The notes below the pieces were generated by a model. That model saw nothing but the letters and a program-made list of their open reading frames with translations. It made no database searches and was not told the DNA's origin. This document shows positions 32,604-43,584 of a stretch of DNA of 64,000 bases, piece by piece; within the stretch, counting starts at the first letter, position 1; the number at the start of each line of letters is the position of its first letter. The stretch lies in NCBI GenBank assembly GCA_963377175.1, contig CAUJNA010002990.1, positions 404,303 through 468,302 on the forward strand. Reading direction: 5' to 3'. The position numbers were made by a program, and so were the translations under genes. Source of the stretch: Effrenium voratum. Lineage: Eukaryota > Sar > Dinophyceae > Suessiales > Symbiodiniaceae.

Positions 32604-32986
32604 CTTCCGAGCCCCAAGCACTGCTCGCAAGGGTTGGGAACATCTCCCAGCCCCAAGATCCCAAACATGAAATGGAACGGAACCTGGTTGAACCAGGACC
32701 CCCAAAGAGCCCGGGAGCCTCCCCTGGAAAAAGAAAAAACAAAACAAAAAAGTGGGTTCGACCCAGAAGACCCCAGAGACACCCCCCACAGCAACAACTC
32801 CAAGTGCTTGGCTGGGGAGTCTTCCTATTTCGGCACGGGGGTCTCCCAGCAATATCCGCATATCCGCATACAGCTTTCTTTCCGGGACCTAGTTTCCATA
32901 GATTTCGAAATATGGGGAAGCCCTGACCCAAGGGCCCTTCAACAGTTTCTTCGGATGGCTTTGGTCTGCAACCGACCGGAGCCGAA

Positions 32987-33053
32987 TCAATTCGGGTCGA
33001 ACCAACGGCGGCTTCGCACCTTGAAGCCCTCCGCAAAGGGATTGGGCCAGAGC
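32987..33053 (-). CDS. Candidate terminal exon, WPNPF type
   Basis: The acceptor is CTCGCGCAG|G. It reads LWPNPFAEGFKVRSRRW then FDPN and a TGA. The TGGCCCAATCCCTTTG core, at the same phase after an AG|G acceptor, recurs in the exon at 55860-56112, suggesting related exons in two genes or two parts of one. Confidence 0.4.
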
Positions 33054-33134
33054 CTGCGCGAGGATGCGGGAGAGAAACGGCGCCTCCGAGTCCCTTGGGA
33101 GGTTTTGTGAGACTCATAGCTGCACCAGTGGTAT

Positions 33135-33225
33135 CCAGGACCCGATGGCTGGCAACTGGTCCCTGGAATGGCGCCTCCCAATGGCGGTTTTGGAATGTTA
33201 TTTGCCAGCCATTGGGGGGGTCCTG
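33135..33225. mobile_element. MITE family E copy
   Basis: It starts CCAGGACCCGATGGCTGGCA and ends TGCCAGCCATTGGGGGGGTC followed by CTG. Its inner TTTTGGAATG and GGCGCCTCCCAATGGCGG match 37320-37409 in inverted orientation. Confidence 0.7.
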
Positions 33226-33903
33226 CATGGGATTGTTTCTTTCTTAAGGGACACCCACGAGTGGCTTCGGTTTTCCCTTGGACTTCAAGGGCTTCGGGGG
33301 AAAGGGGTCCCGCGCAAATGGGAAGGCCAACATCTTTTGGGCTGAGAATCGGGATTTCTATGCTCCCGTGAAACATCTTGCAAGCCCAGAGGCTCCTGGG
33401 GCGTTCAATGGAAGACCTGACTCTATTAGGCACCCCGGAGGTGTTTGGGGTTTCAAAACCTGGCTGTTTTTTTAGGGCCCGAAATTGATCGAATTGGAGC
33501 GTCTGGGAAATGGCCAATGGGGGCGCCAGCCCCATGGTCCTCTACGCTGGATGGGATTTCTGCTTGGCCTTTTGGCCCCTGCGCCAAAGTAACATCCGAA
33601 GACATGATGGCCTCTAAGTCGTGGTAGGGGAAACCCGCGCAGGAAATGAAAAGAAAAAAGTGAGAAAGAAAAAAAACGGAGTGAGCCGAGCATCTCTCCT
33701 TACATGGACCCGCCTTGAAACGGGATGTTCCACCTTTCGGATCCCTGCACACCTCCCTTACTCACCCTCGAGTGGATCGGCCAGAAAGAGGTGGCCAAAC
33801 CGTTTCTTTGCCACTAAAAATGGTCCAAGCCCAGTGACTCAAGTACAACTGAAGTGAGCAAATTTCACCAAAGCCGAATTCTCCAAAACCGAACCCCATG
33901 GCC

Positions 33904-34031
33904 TCATCTCCTCCAGATGCAACGGCTCCAGGTGGCTCAGCTGCTTGCGGAAGGTGGTGGGCCGCCAGGAGAACTTGTTGAAGGAGAGGTCCAAGACCCG
34001 CAGCTTCTGCAGATCTCCGAACTGCTCCAAC
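33904..34031 (-). CDS. Leucine-rich repeat exon
   Basis: The acceptor is ATCCGAG|G and the donor GATGAG|GCCATG (GC). The frame reads [34 protein letters not shown] and EPLHLEEM. [14 protein letters not shown] is the canonical LRR core (LxxLxxLxLxxNxF), so this encodes at least one full repeat and part of the next. LRRs bind protein partners; the protein is otherwise unknown. It shares strand with the LRR exon at 36.9 kb. Confidence 0.7.
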
Positions 34032-34114
34032 CTCGGATAGTCGCGAGTCGCGAGTCCGCTCGGAGCGCGATTCGCTTCAGGTTTCCATGTTTGGTGCGGG
34101 GGTGTTGTCTTTGC

Positions 34115-34119
34115 ATGTG

Positions 34120-34176
<57 letters not shown>

Positions 34177-34326
34177 GTGTGTATATATATATATACAACA
34201 TATATATATATATACAACATATAGATATATATATATATACATATATATATATACGTATGTTATATAAGTATATATATATATATATACATATATGCATACA
34301 TATATATATATATGTATATATATGGT
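34115..34326. repeat. (TA)n array
   Basis: About 210 bp of TATATA with CATATA/GTATAC interruptions, ending at a C-run at 34329. The Tyr/Ile open frames are artefacts. Confidence 0.95.
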
Positions 34327-34416
34327 ACCCCCCCCCCCAGGGACCTACCTTTTTGGGCTTTGGGGAGAGCAATGAAAAAGAAGCATTTCCAAGGACGTTC
34401 TGGAAGCTTCAGGCTT

Positions 34417-34787
34417 GATTGAAACCGATTTAAACCGATTTAAGTTTAAATCGGGCATGGATTCAAGATTCAAGATTCAAGAATCCAGGCCAAACTTTTC
34501 CAGGGATTGTTGAATCCAGGCGTCGATTTAAACCGATTTAAACCGATTTAACTTAAATCGGGCATGGATTCAAGATTCAAGATTCAAGACTCCCTGGAAA
34601 AGTTTGGCCTGGATTCTTGAATCTTGAATCTTGAATCCATGCCCGATTTAAGTTAAATCGGTTTAAATCGGTTTAAATCGACGCCTGGATTCAACAATCC
34701 CTGGAAAAGTTTGGCCTGGATTCTTGAATCTTGAATCTTGAATCCATGCCCGATTTAAACTTAAATCGGTTTAAATCGGTTTAAATC
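34417..34787. repeat. 371-bp near-perfect palindrome
   Basis: Left arm 34417-34588 and right arm 34616-34787 (172 bp each) are reverse complements apart from a mismatch near the outer end (GATTGAAACC against GATTTAAACC), around a 27-bp spacer. Each arm holds AAACCGATTT repeats, GGGCATGGATTCAAG with ATTCAAG triplication, and TCCAGGCCAAACTTTTCC. Diverged relatives of the unit continue to about 34990. It could extrude as a large cruciform or be two inverted copies of one element. Confidence 0.9.
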
Positions 34788-34799
34788 GAGACCCAAATT

Positions 34800-36060
34800 C
34801 AACATTGCACTTTGCGCGGCTGTACTTTAGCACAGTGTTGTGCAAGCATCCAAGTCCTGATTATTCATTCAATCTGTTTCAATCTAGGCCCACATTCAAG
34901 ATTGCAGGTCAACGTTTTCTAGGGAATCTTGAACCCAGGCTCAACTGAAATTTCAGTCGGTCTCAATGGGTTTCACTCGGGCCTGGACTCGCGTTTGCAA
35001 AGAAGACTTGTCTAGAGAATATGGGTTCTTTCCTTATCAAATCCTGTTAAAGCTCATATTGAATTGCAAGTATATATTGGGAAAGGAACTCTATTTAAAC
35101 TCGCAATCTCAAATTTGATTACCATTAGGATTATGACCAAATATTTCCGTATTGAGTCCCAATTAAATCCTGTTCAAGTTCAAATGAGCATTTAGAGAGC
35201 ATTCGTTGGTGGAGATGTGAATTGAGTATGCAAAACGCTACACCACACTGTGTTTTACGGTGTTTTCTGGCCAAGGTAGTGTTAGGACTAGTGAAAAACA
35301 CAAGTTTGGGACCTTTGGATTCTTTCCTTATGCATTCCACTTAGTATGTTTTATCAAATTCAACCTTATTTCTGATTGAAATTCAATGGAGCTTAAGAAG
35401 GACATACTCCAGCCAAAATTGCGATTTAGATTCGAACTTAAATATTGACTGTTTGTGTCAAATTAAATGGTACAAACTATTTTCTGTCCAATAGACCTTT
35501 GTACATTGAAATTCAATCACTTTCAGAACTAGCTAGTCCTAGTTTGGTCCTAGTCCTAGTTGGGAGATCCTTGGTTATAGGCCAAGTATGGTCCCAGCTT
35601 ACTGAAATACATAGAACGTATAAAGGACATTACAAAGGAAGTTCGTTATGAATTGTAGTTAATATATTAGTCAAGTTCCATGCAACTTCTAGCTGAACAA
35701 TTGAATTTGAAATAAGGAAAATATCCAGTCAGAATTTACATGTTAGGAGGACGTTTTTTTCAACCAGAATGTAATACTTGACATCCAAATACTATAAGAA
35801 GTAGAATTAAATGGTCTAGTCCTAGTTTGGTCCTAGATGAGAGATCCTTGGTTCCAGTGTTAGGTTGCTCCCTAGTTTGCTGCAACAATTAGAAAATATA
35901 CAGGACATTGCAGAGGAAGTTATACTTGAAGTTCATTTTTTGTAAGAATCTGAGGTGGGTCGTCTAGTCCTAGTTTGGTCCTAGTCCCAGTTCAGAGATC
36001 CTGGGTTCTAGTCTCATTTGGTCCTGGTCCTAGTTGAGGGATGCACTGGAGAGGCAGCCA
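34800..36060. other. AT-rich island with TAGTCCTAGTTTGGTCCTAG repeats
   Basis: Base composition drops sharply to AT-rich with no exon. TAGTCCTAGTTTGGTCCTAG recurs at about 35545, 35817 and 35964, with shorter CTAGTC or GGTCCTAG echoes near 36010, usually followed by GAGATCCTKGGTT. A similar AT-rich island lies at 51.0-51.56 kb. Confidence 0.6.
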
Positions 36061-36120
36061 AAAGGTAGGTCCCTGGGGGGGGGGTAGCATATATATATAT
36101 ACATATTATGTATATTATAC

Positions 36121-36174
36121 GTTGTGGATCCGGGGGTGGTAGTCTTGCCAAACCTCGCCGCCTGCTTCCGTCGG
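36121..36174 (-). CDS. Candidate 54-nt internal exon (EVWQDYHPRIHN)
   Basis: The acceptor is GATGGAG at 36175 and the donor CACAAC|GTATAA (GT). Exactly 18 codons, phase 0, reading PTEAGGEVWQDYHPRIHN. Short but with a good donor; one of three 54-nt phase-0 candidates. Confidence 0.4.
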
Positions 36175-36871
36175 CTCCATCACCCCAAAGGAAGCCAGTC
36201 AACCCCGGAGGGCCGTCTGCTTCAAACATGGCGCCTGTCCTAACCCTGTGTACCCGCAATTTTGGCTATTACAACCTGCTGTGAGGTTTCCTGGACACTC
36301 TGAAAAAAAATGCCGGCTATGGATGCTTGAGACTCGCCCTCTTACAGTTGTCACATGCGGGCGCCGGCCTCGTCTTGTCCCTTTGAAGGCAGCCGCACAT
36401 GAAGCCCAAAGAGACATCGCCTTGGTATGTTTGGTCACCAATTAACCCAGGTCTTCAATAGAAGTCCAACCCCTCCCCCCCCACCCCCCACCCACCAACC
36501 CCTTCCTTGATTCCCAGAATCAGACCCCAAAACAGCACAAAACAAGGCCTCATTAAAAGAGAAACACGGGGAGGCGGGGTCATGAAGGCAAGGGGATGGA
36601 TCGTAAAGAAAGAGGAAACCCATTTTTTTTCCCCATGTCCCATCAACAAAAACATCCCCCCTGCTTCAACCAGCCTTGCGCCTCTCCCGGGGGGGGGGGG
36701 GGCGACAAAGAGAAATCAGGGATGCCAAGCCGTTGAAACAGGTTTCACCTTGCAAAACCCCGTCTTTTCCTCCCGCAAACAACAGCCAGCCGCCGGTCAA
36801 AAAGCGGAGAAAAAAAGGGAGAGGGGGGAGCAAACAAAAAACACAAAACAGAGACCCAACCCCGGCGTCGG

Positions 36872-36995
36872 CCGATGACGGGGGGCGTGTCGTCGATGCA
36901 GTTGTGGGAGATGAGAAGCTTCGAGAGTTGGTGCAGTGAGGAGAAGTCTGGAAGCTTCACCAGCTCGTTGTGGCTGAGGTTGATTTCAATGATGC
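36872..36995 (-). CDS. Leucine-rich repeat exon
   Basis: The acceptor is GCGGTGAG|G. The frame reads IIEINLSHNELVKLPDFS then SLHQLSKLLISHNCIDD and TPPVIG. Two LRR cores are visible: INLSHNELVKLPDFSSL and LSKLLISHNCI. The donor is near a GC at about 36873. Together with 33904-34031 it supports an LRR protein encoded right to left across this region. Confidence 0.7.
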
Positions 36996-37319
36996 CTCAC
37001 CGCCCCACAAATCAAGTCACGCGGCTTCCTCAAAAATCGAGCGGGGACCCCTGGGCTCAACAAATCCACTCACGGCGTCCGGAAGCCTGGGCTCCAGAAA
37101 TCAAGTCACGCGGTTTCCGTTAGGGGAAGACCAAAGCCTGGGTTCATTCCATTTCACCTTCCCCAACTATCGCACCAAGCAAAAATCGCAAAGCCATGCT
37201 TCCACTGCGTTTCCGGATGCGATGTTCGGGCTTAGTTGGTCAAGTACTTCTAAGTCTTCCATGGTGTCCCTTGCGCGTCCTCGACAACCAGGGGTCGTTG
37301 GATTTCCGTTGAGCAGCTT

Positions 37320-37409
37320 CCAGGACTCCCCATGGCTGGCAAACAACATTCCAAAACCGCCATTGGGAGGCGCCATTCCACAGACCATTTGCCAGCCATT
37401 GGGTCCTGG
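37320..37409. mobile_element. MITE family E copy
   Basis: CCAGGACTCCCCATGGCTGG...CCAGCCATTGGGTCCTGG with an inverted-repeat terminus of about 20 bp, and inner homology to 33135-33225 in opposite orientation. Confidence 0.7.
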
Positions 37410-38119
37410 TTACTGGTGGTTTCTTGTTGAAACCATGGGCACTTTTGGAGGCTTCCTTGAAAGGAAAACGGAGGAAACTCTGACCAATGCTTTCCCGGTG
37501 GTAGCCTGGTACCAAGTCTTCAACGGCTTCCCCTAGTGTGAGATCTTCGTGCACGAATGGGTAAGACACCTCTACTGTGGGGATTTCGTACACCACCTAA
37601 GAAACCCTGGTTTCTGATGATTCCCCTGTAACTACCAACCAAAAATGTGTTCCATGGTAAAAGAGATATAGCCCCTCAGAATCGAAGGAGATATAGCCCC
37701 TAAGAATCGTTGAGAAAGACCTTTCTGGGAAAATTGGTATGATTCAACTCGCAAAAACGTGGATCCATATACAAGGAAGCAAGCTTCATCGAATTTCAGT
37801 CGCAAACAAAACAGTCTTGGTAAGGTCTTTGCGCAAACCATTGGATCCCTTTTCAGGTTGGGAACCTTTTGAGGGCGGGTTTTGACGCGCTGCCCAGCTG
37901 ATTTCATTGACATTGGGTCCCGAACCCAAAGCAAAAGGGATTTAGTGTGGTCCAACCCAAACCCCCAGTTTCCATGGGATCGGCACCCGCTTTCGGGAGC
38001 TGATGTTGAGGAAACAAGGGCACCACCACGCACAAAACTATGCACCTCGCATGCGTCTCAACATGGCTGTCCCAAACCAAACAGAATGCTCGGCTTTCTT
38101 GTGGTTTCCAACTCCAAAA

Positions 38120-38610
38120 CCAAAACCAAAGGGTTCGCCCCCCCCCCCCCCCTCCCCCACCCCCAAAAAAAAAGAAGCAGAAGAAGAGAACACATAAACA
38201 AAAAAAAGCAAAAACAAAGAACAACATGAACAATAAAATAGACACTGTCAACCAACAATATTTGGAACATAAATTTGAAAACATATGCAAACAACAAAAT
38301 GAGAAGAAAAAAAAAAACAATTTAGACAAAACCAAAAAAAAAACAGCTGAAAAACAAGGGGAACATCACATTGACAACTGCAGGCAGACATAAAAACACA
38401 CGGCGAGCAAGACCGACATCGTGAAACATAAAAAATAACATGCTGCAAACACAACGAGACGAAGTAGAATAACATCGCCCAGCCAAAGAACAAAGGAGAA
38501 CAAAAAACACACAACAAAAACAAAACGGAAACAACATACAAAACCAAAAACGGCCAAAAACACACGGGAAACAATAAGCAACAAAACAAACAAGGGTTAA
38601 CAGCAACCCC
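38120..38610. other. A/C-rich tract (T/G-rich on minus strand)
   Basis: Long A-rich stretch with CAAAA and AACAA words after a C-run at 38138. On the minus strand it is a T-rich intron-like sequence that directly follows the 3' side of the exon at 38618-38701, consistent with minus-strand transcription. Confidence 0.5.
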
Positions 38611-38617
38611 TCTTTTT

Positions 38618-38701
38618 CCAGGTCGCTGGGGTTGACCAGCTTCACGAAGGTGAGCATGTTCCTGCCGACGCAGCTGTGGTCGGCAGGCCGTGGCTTGGTG
38701 C
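38618..38701 (-). CDS. Candidate internal exon (NMLTFVKLVNPSDLEK)
   Basis: The acceptor is CCCCGAAG|GCACC. It reads TKPRPADHSCVGRNML then TFVKLVNPSDLEK. The donor is not certain (GA or none near 38615). Strong protein-like sequence; no family assigned. Confidence 0.55.
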
Positions 38702-39634
38702 CTTCGGGGATTTTATATGGACACCTCGCAAACGGAAACGGACAAATTTCTTCACCCAAATTCTGGGCGGTCCGTTTTCGGGTGCCCTGCAGAAGTGACT
38801 CACTAGAAATGGTTTCGCCCGATAAGCCTCGGAGCTCGGAGCCAACAAAAACACAGCCTGGGGCTTGCGACATGGCACATGGGGCACGACCATTCCCCGC
38901 TCGCAACCGACCTGTACTTGGAAATGCCCTCTTTTCAGACAGCCCATGTCTGCCATGGTCAAAGCAACACTCAGCTCCGGATTTGATCGGCCAAAGAGAA
39001 ACGTCCACACTGCGTGGTTGCCACTAACGAGCTTGGTCTTACCCAAAAGCAAGTCCAGAATCCAGAAACTTAGGGAGTGGAGCAACTTCACTATTGGTGG
39101 TGAGCTGGTGGCAGGAGGAGGGTCGTCAACACCTTGATTCCTTGATTAGCAGGCATCGTGCATATGAATGAAACACTGGCCATGGCCCCAATTTATAAGG
39201 AGCTTTGCCCACGGAGCGGACAGCCAACAAATCACGTTGTCCAAACATCAGCTCATGCTTCTCCTGAAGTCGCGAGAACATAGATGCCTAAACTTGCTTG
39301 GTCCGGCTGTAAAGTAGTCTTCCGGGTTGCCTGAGAAGTTGATGAGAAAGGATGTCCAAGTGCTGTCCAAAGGCTGAGTATTGCCAGGCTGAGTTCTTAC
39401 ATGGCACCATTCCCGACGACAAAACTGGAAGGTTGTGCCATCTACATATTCCTAATTTCATGCATGTGCGCTATCTCCAAAATCGAACGCTTCTAAATTT
39501 GGGATATCTCTGGAGGCTTTGTTTCCAAGCCCCACCTTCGCTTTTACCTCGGGGAATTTCGCCCCATTCCACCCAAATCGCGGAACAAAAAACATGTCCG
39601 CTACAGGCGGCCAGAAGTCTGAGTAGTTGGGACC

Positions 39635-39785
39635 ACCCCACCCACCCCAGCCCCAGCCCCAGCCCACCCCACCCCACCCCACCCCACCACCACCCCCACC
39701 ACCTTGGGACCACTCCACCACCCCCACCCCACCCCACCACACCACCACTCCCCACCCCACCCCACCCACACCCCACCCCACCCCA
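39635..39785. repeat. (CCCCAC)n simple repeat
   Basis: 150 bp of CCCCA/CCCAC repeat, closely like 10700-10792. Confidence 0.9.
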
Positions 39786-39844
39786 AGGCATGATTAGGTC
39801 CCATGCCCCCCCCCCCCACCCCACTCTGCAAAAATTCCACGTCT

Positions 39845-39935
39845 CTCCTCGAAGCGTTCAGGATCTGCAGCCGTCGGAACTCGAAGGTCCGGGGGTCCTC
39901 CGAAGCCAAAAAGATCTTCGACTCATCTCAGCGGC
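39845..39935 (-). CDS. Possible LRR-like exon (weak)
   Basis: The minus strand reads KIFLASEDPRTFEFRRLQ then ILNASRRDVEF. FRRLQILNAS fits an LRR core loosely. Splice sites are not defined. Confidence 0.3.
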
Positions 39936-39979
39936 CCGTGTTCAGATCCGCGAGACGCGACTCGCTTTTTGCGGGTTAG

Positions 39980-40174
39980 ATGGAAGCGACCACCAAAAAG
40001 CTCAGGCTCAGGGACCGGATGGCTGGGAGCCACCAAGTTGTGTGTGCATATGTCAAAGATAGTTTCGAGTCGAATCCTGAATACGATTCATTAAACTATC
40101 TTACCTTGCATGGTTTGGATGCTGACACTTCTGAACTTGTTCAAAAAAAGTTAAGTAAACAACCAGCCCCGTGA
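39980..40174 (+). CDS. Plus-strand ORF with AT-rich codons (64 aa)
   Basis: The ATG at 39980 opens a frame reading AYVKDSFESNPEYDSLNYL then TLHGLDADTSELVQKKL to TGA. Codon third positions are A/T-rich, unlike the GC-rich minus-strand exons, and the opposite strand is full of stops. It may be foreign or a chance ORF. Family unknown. Confidence 0.35.
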   Translation: MEATTKKLRLRDRMAGSHQVVCAYVKDSFESNPEYDSLNYLTLHGLDADTSELVQKKLSKQPAP

Positions 40175-41366
40175 TGACAGCCGCTTTTGCCTTTAGGTGT
40201 CCACCTCTTGTTGGGTGCAAGTAGATCAAGTCACCTTAAGGAAATGTGTACCCAAGAAAAGGGAATTCTTTTGTGTACCCTGTCGAGCACACCCCTTTCA
40301 CCCCATGGGAGGTTGGCGGAAACAGAATCTGCTCGGGATAGATTCAACCGAGGTGGTCCGACAAGCCCAAATTTGATGATTTTGCTTCGGAAAGTTTCTG
40401 GCAGTTTGCCATTTCGATCAAAACCGAGAGGTTGCATTCTGGCGGTCGAAGCAACCGCATTTGCACAAAGCACTCGAATTTTCAGAACGGACCATTGGGT
40501 GAGGCTCGTTTCAACCCATTCTGTGAGCTCGTGTCAACGAGCTAAGCAAAAGAAAGCACCTTCGAAGTACACGCTGGCTCTCAGTAACTGGGAATGACCC
40601 GGATAAATCATTCCTTGTTGCTTCAAGGGGATCTAGGTTCATTCCCAAAACCCTGAACTGAGAACCAGAAAGACTCTGTGAACGCGGAGACCATCCTTCA
40701 TCGCATTGACACAGCTGATGTCCGTCAACTTGTTCTTTGCCAAGTTGAGAACCTCCTGGATGCAGGCAACGGCTGGCGACTCTCGTGCAAGCACAGAGCA
40801 AGCCAGTCTAAGAGCATCTCAGGAAAAGACATGGTCAAAATCTGAAGTCGCACAGCATGAGACAAAGGAAACGAGAGATAAAGCGGGGCGTCATGAAGTA
40901 ACACAAGCACAAAGTCACAACCAGCCTGGCAGAAACCACTGATGTGCCCCTTGCACGAGGAAGCGCAATGTTGACGCAAGCAGAAACTCACGAGCTTGGC
41001 CCTTTGCTGCCTTTGCCGAGCTGCATACACTCGTGCGCTGGTTTTGGCGCGCGGGGGGGCGGGTTGGTGGGGTGGGAGCAGCCGAATCTTTTCCCCCCGG
41101 GACTCGATGCTCAGGCAACAGATTGGGCCAACGAAGCAATGGCCCAATCTGTTAGGAAGAAGATGACTTTGTCTTCATGGGTGTGTCGTTTTTGTTGCGG
41201 GTACCCCCTTTTTGGTCGGTGTTGAAGGGAAACCAAAGGAAGACCACCCCGTTGAAAAAAAAGACCCACCCACATGGGGAATCGCCACCACGAGCCATTG
41301 AGCCAATACCAGGCCACTTGAACCGCTGGTTTTCCAAGGACAACTTCAGAGAAGTCGCAAAAAAAG

Positions 41367-41402
41367 AAGAAGAAGAAGAAGAAGAAGAAGAAGAAGAAGA
41401 AG
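41367..41402 (+). repeat. (GAA)n microsatellite
   Basis: AAGAAG tract followed by GAAGCTAGGTGTAGGCCC. A shorter copy of the same junction (AGAAGCTAGGTGTATGCCC) lies 80 bp further at 41477, a local direct duplication. Confidence 0.85.
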
Positions 41403-41532
41403 CTAGGTGTAGGCCCAACCAAAAGTAAATCCATCTTCCCACAATGCCTTGGGGTACTCGCGGGGGAAAAAAAGAAGAGAAGCTAGGTGTATGCCCTCGG
41501 GTAGTGTTTCACCGTCCTTAAACGACCCCTGC

Positions 41533-41650
41533 CAAGTCGCTATGTGTTCACGAATGAACTGCTTGTGCATGAGGCCATGTTCAGGCTCTCCAACGAGCGT
41601 CTCCAAACTCCTCAGCACGAGATGGGCAGCTATGAGCAAGAGCCAATACC
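41533..41650 (-). CDS. Candidate internal exon (strand ambiguous)
   Basis: On the minus strand the acceptor is TTACCTTGCAG|GG and the donor may be ACTTG|GCAGGG. It reads YWLLLIAAHLVLRSLETLV then GEPEHGLMHKQFIREHIA. The plus strand over the same bases is also open (TNELLVHEAMFRLSNERLQ), with a fine AAG|GTAACTAAG donor at 41659. I favour minus because of its neighbours and acceptor, but only one can be right. Confidence 0.4.
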
Positions 41651-41818
41651 CTGCAAGGTAACTAAGCATTTCCATTGGTTGGAATTTGCTTGGCGGATTA
41701 TTGAGGCAAACCAAAAAGAAGCCAACTGCAACGGGGTCCTTCATGTACCCATGCTGCGATTTTACTGGTGGTTTCCATTGAAAGGATCGCGACTTTTGCC
41801 CCGCACCCTATCCCAAGA

Positions 41819-41931
41819 CTAGCTCCTCCAGTTGAGAGCTTAGAATAAGGCTACCCTTTTTCTCTGTGGTCTATTTTAGTAGGGGAACCCTCGCCCAAAA
41901 AAGGGTAAAAGGGCACTACTGGGGGACCTAG
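41819..41931. mobile_element. MITE family A copy
   Basis: CTAGCTCCTCCAGTTGAGAG...GGGGGACCTAG, 113 bp, core TCTATTTTAGTAGGGGAACC. Confidence 0.8.
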
Positions 41932-42293
41932 TTAACATGGAACCCAAGAAGCGGGTGCCCCACAAAGACTCCCGCTGCAAATGCTCTTGAAACGGATTCG
42001 GCACAGCGGGAGGATACCAAGAACCCACTTTTCGGTGGGACACGCATTTCTCCAATATCAACAAGTTCCCCGTACTCCTTTCCCGTTTTGGGAAAGGACA
42101 TGTTTTCACCATGTGGATGAAATTTGTGTGTTGGTACCCTTTCTGGGGCTGCCTGAATTGGAAGCCCCAAAGGCAAGCTACTCATGATGATTGAAATGCC
42201 CCTATCCAAACCACACATAGAAACAACGCACCTACCCTGAATGATGATTCCCTGTAAATACCAGCGATATGGTTTCAATCATGGTTTCCAAGT

Positions 42294-42406
42294 CTAGGTC
42301 CTCCAGTAGAGAGCTTAGAATAAGGGTACAGGCTCTTGTTGTCAGGAGGTCTATTTTAGTAGGGGAACCCTCCCAACCAAAAAAGAGTAAAAGAAAGGCC
42401 ACCTAG
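42294..42406. mobile_element. MITE family A copy, AAGT duplication
   Basis: CTAGGTCCTCCAGTAGAGAG...GGCCACCTAG, 113 bp, flanked by AAGT on both sides. Same orientation as the copy 475 bp to the left. Confidence 0.85.
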
Positions 42407-42489
42407 AAGTGGTGCCCAAGCGGATTTCGGAAAACCATCCACTGAAGTCACGTGCTGAGCGGCCATTGTGGACCACTGAAGTCCACCCG

Positions 42490-42532
42490 CCGCCGCTGCC
42501 GTGAGGACCTCCGAGAAGGAATCTTCAGCCAT
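42490..42532 (-). CDS. Possible exon (MAEDSFSEVLTAAAA)
   Basis: The acceptor CATCCGCAG precedes MAEDSFSEVLTAAAA, and a GT donor (GGCGG|GTGGAC) follows. Upstream read-through (WSNRISSIRS) is also sensible, so the exon may be longer. Confidence 0.35.
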
Positions 42533-42656
42533 GCTGCGGATGGACGAAATCCGATTGGACCACTTTGAAACCCTGGTTGAAACCAGAACGGTTGTTGGTA
42601 TTGACAGGGGAATCGAATCATACCGGGACTTCTTAGGTGCAGGATTTCGTCCATCC

Positions 42657-42775
42657 ACAGTAGGTTGGCTGGTTTCTCCTGGGGAAGGAAACAATAGGTT
42701 GGATGGGTTTCTTGGGGAAAGAAACCATGTTGGATGGTTTTTCTTGGGGTCATTCCATTTCTCATTCCCTGCTGA
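42657..42775 (+). repeat. Family G repeat, three partial units
   Basis: TAGGTTGGNTGGNTTTCTTGGGG-like words occur three times (about 42660, 42697, 42725), the last followed by TCATTCCATTTCTCATTCCC. That word recurs at 13.95, 26.51 and, inverted, at 27.15 and 43.92 kb. Confidence 0.6.
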
Positions 42776-43472
42776 AGACCAACAAGTTGAGTCATGGGGC
42801 GATGCGGTTTTCGCACACGTTGCCCTCTTCTTATTGCCAGGCCCTTGTATTCCTTCACGGGCTTGCTCCCATTCAAGCCTGGCAGTGAGATCTGATCCCG
42901 CAAGCCGAAGGGGAGCCGAAGGGAAACGTCGGGCTCGGCGAAAGCCTATTGGTATTGACCTTTGGATTCATTTGGATTCAGGAATCCGGAAAAAACTGGC
43001 CTCGACTGAGGCGGCTCTCTTTTTTCCACCCCGAAGTTGACACGGGCGATTTCGCTGCTAGAAAGCTGGTGCAACTGGTCAAGGGAAACCCACGGTTTAA
43101 AGGTTCGCAAAGTGTCCACGCCAAAACTTTTGGCTCGCTGTACCCCTTGGCAGTTCGGATGCAAAGCTTTTGTGGGTCCAGTTTCTTTGGGGCTGGATTT
43201 AACAGGGAAACCAAAAGGAAAGCCGCCGTGGAGGGGCCCGTCTTCAACAAAATCGGAGCCATGCCTGCCCCAAAAATTGGAAGCCGAAACAGCTCCAAGC
43301 CAGGAAAATCAGGACCCGAGGAAATGGATCACATGATTCCGGTGAAACACACCTCCCAGGGGCCAGTTTACGTGTTTTGAGTTAGGCAAAAGTTGGACCG
43401 CACTGGAAGTCGATAACCCAAAAACCCGCCAAACCCATGGCAAACAATCAGAAGGGCGTCTTATCGTCGCCG

Positions 43473-43584
43473 GACGATGCTGCGCTGTACCCGAAACAGC
43501 TTCGCGCTTGGCCGGACCCAAACCCTTTGGGGTAAAGCTGAGCCGGCGCGCGAACTCATGAACCAGCCGGAAAGACTCATGACG
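43473..43584 (-). CDS. Candidate internal exon (FRLVHEFARRLSFTPKG)
   Basis: The acceptor is TTTTCACAG at 43585. The frame reads RHESFRLVHEFARRLSFT then PKGLGPAKREAVSGTAQH. The donor is near a GC at about 43473. Function unknown. Confidence 0.45.

Noticed and set aside
34179..34418. Tyr/Ile ORFs
   Set aside because: Produced by the (TA)n microsatellite.
38058..38589. Hydrophobic minus-strand ORFs (Phe/Val/Cys)
   Set aside because: T-rich intron-like sequence; only 38618-38701 upstream looks coding.
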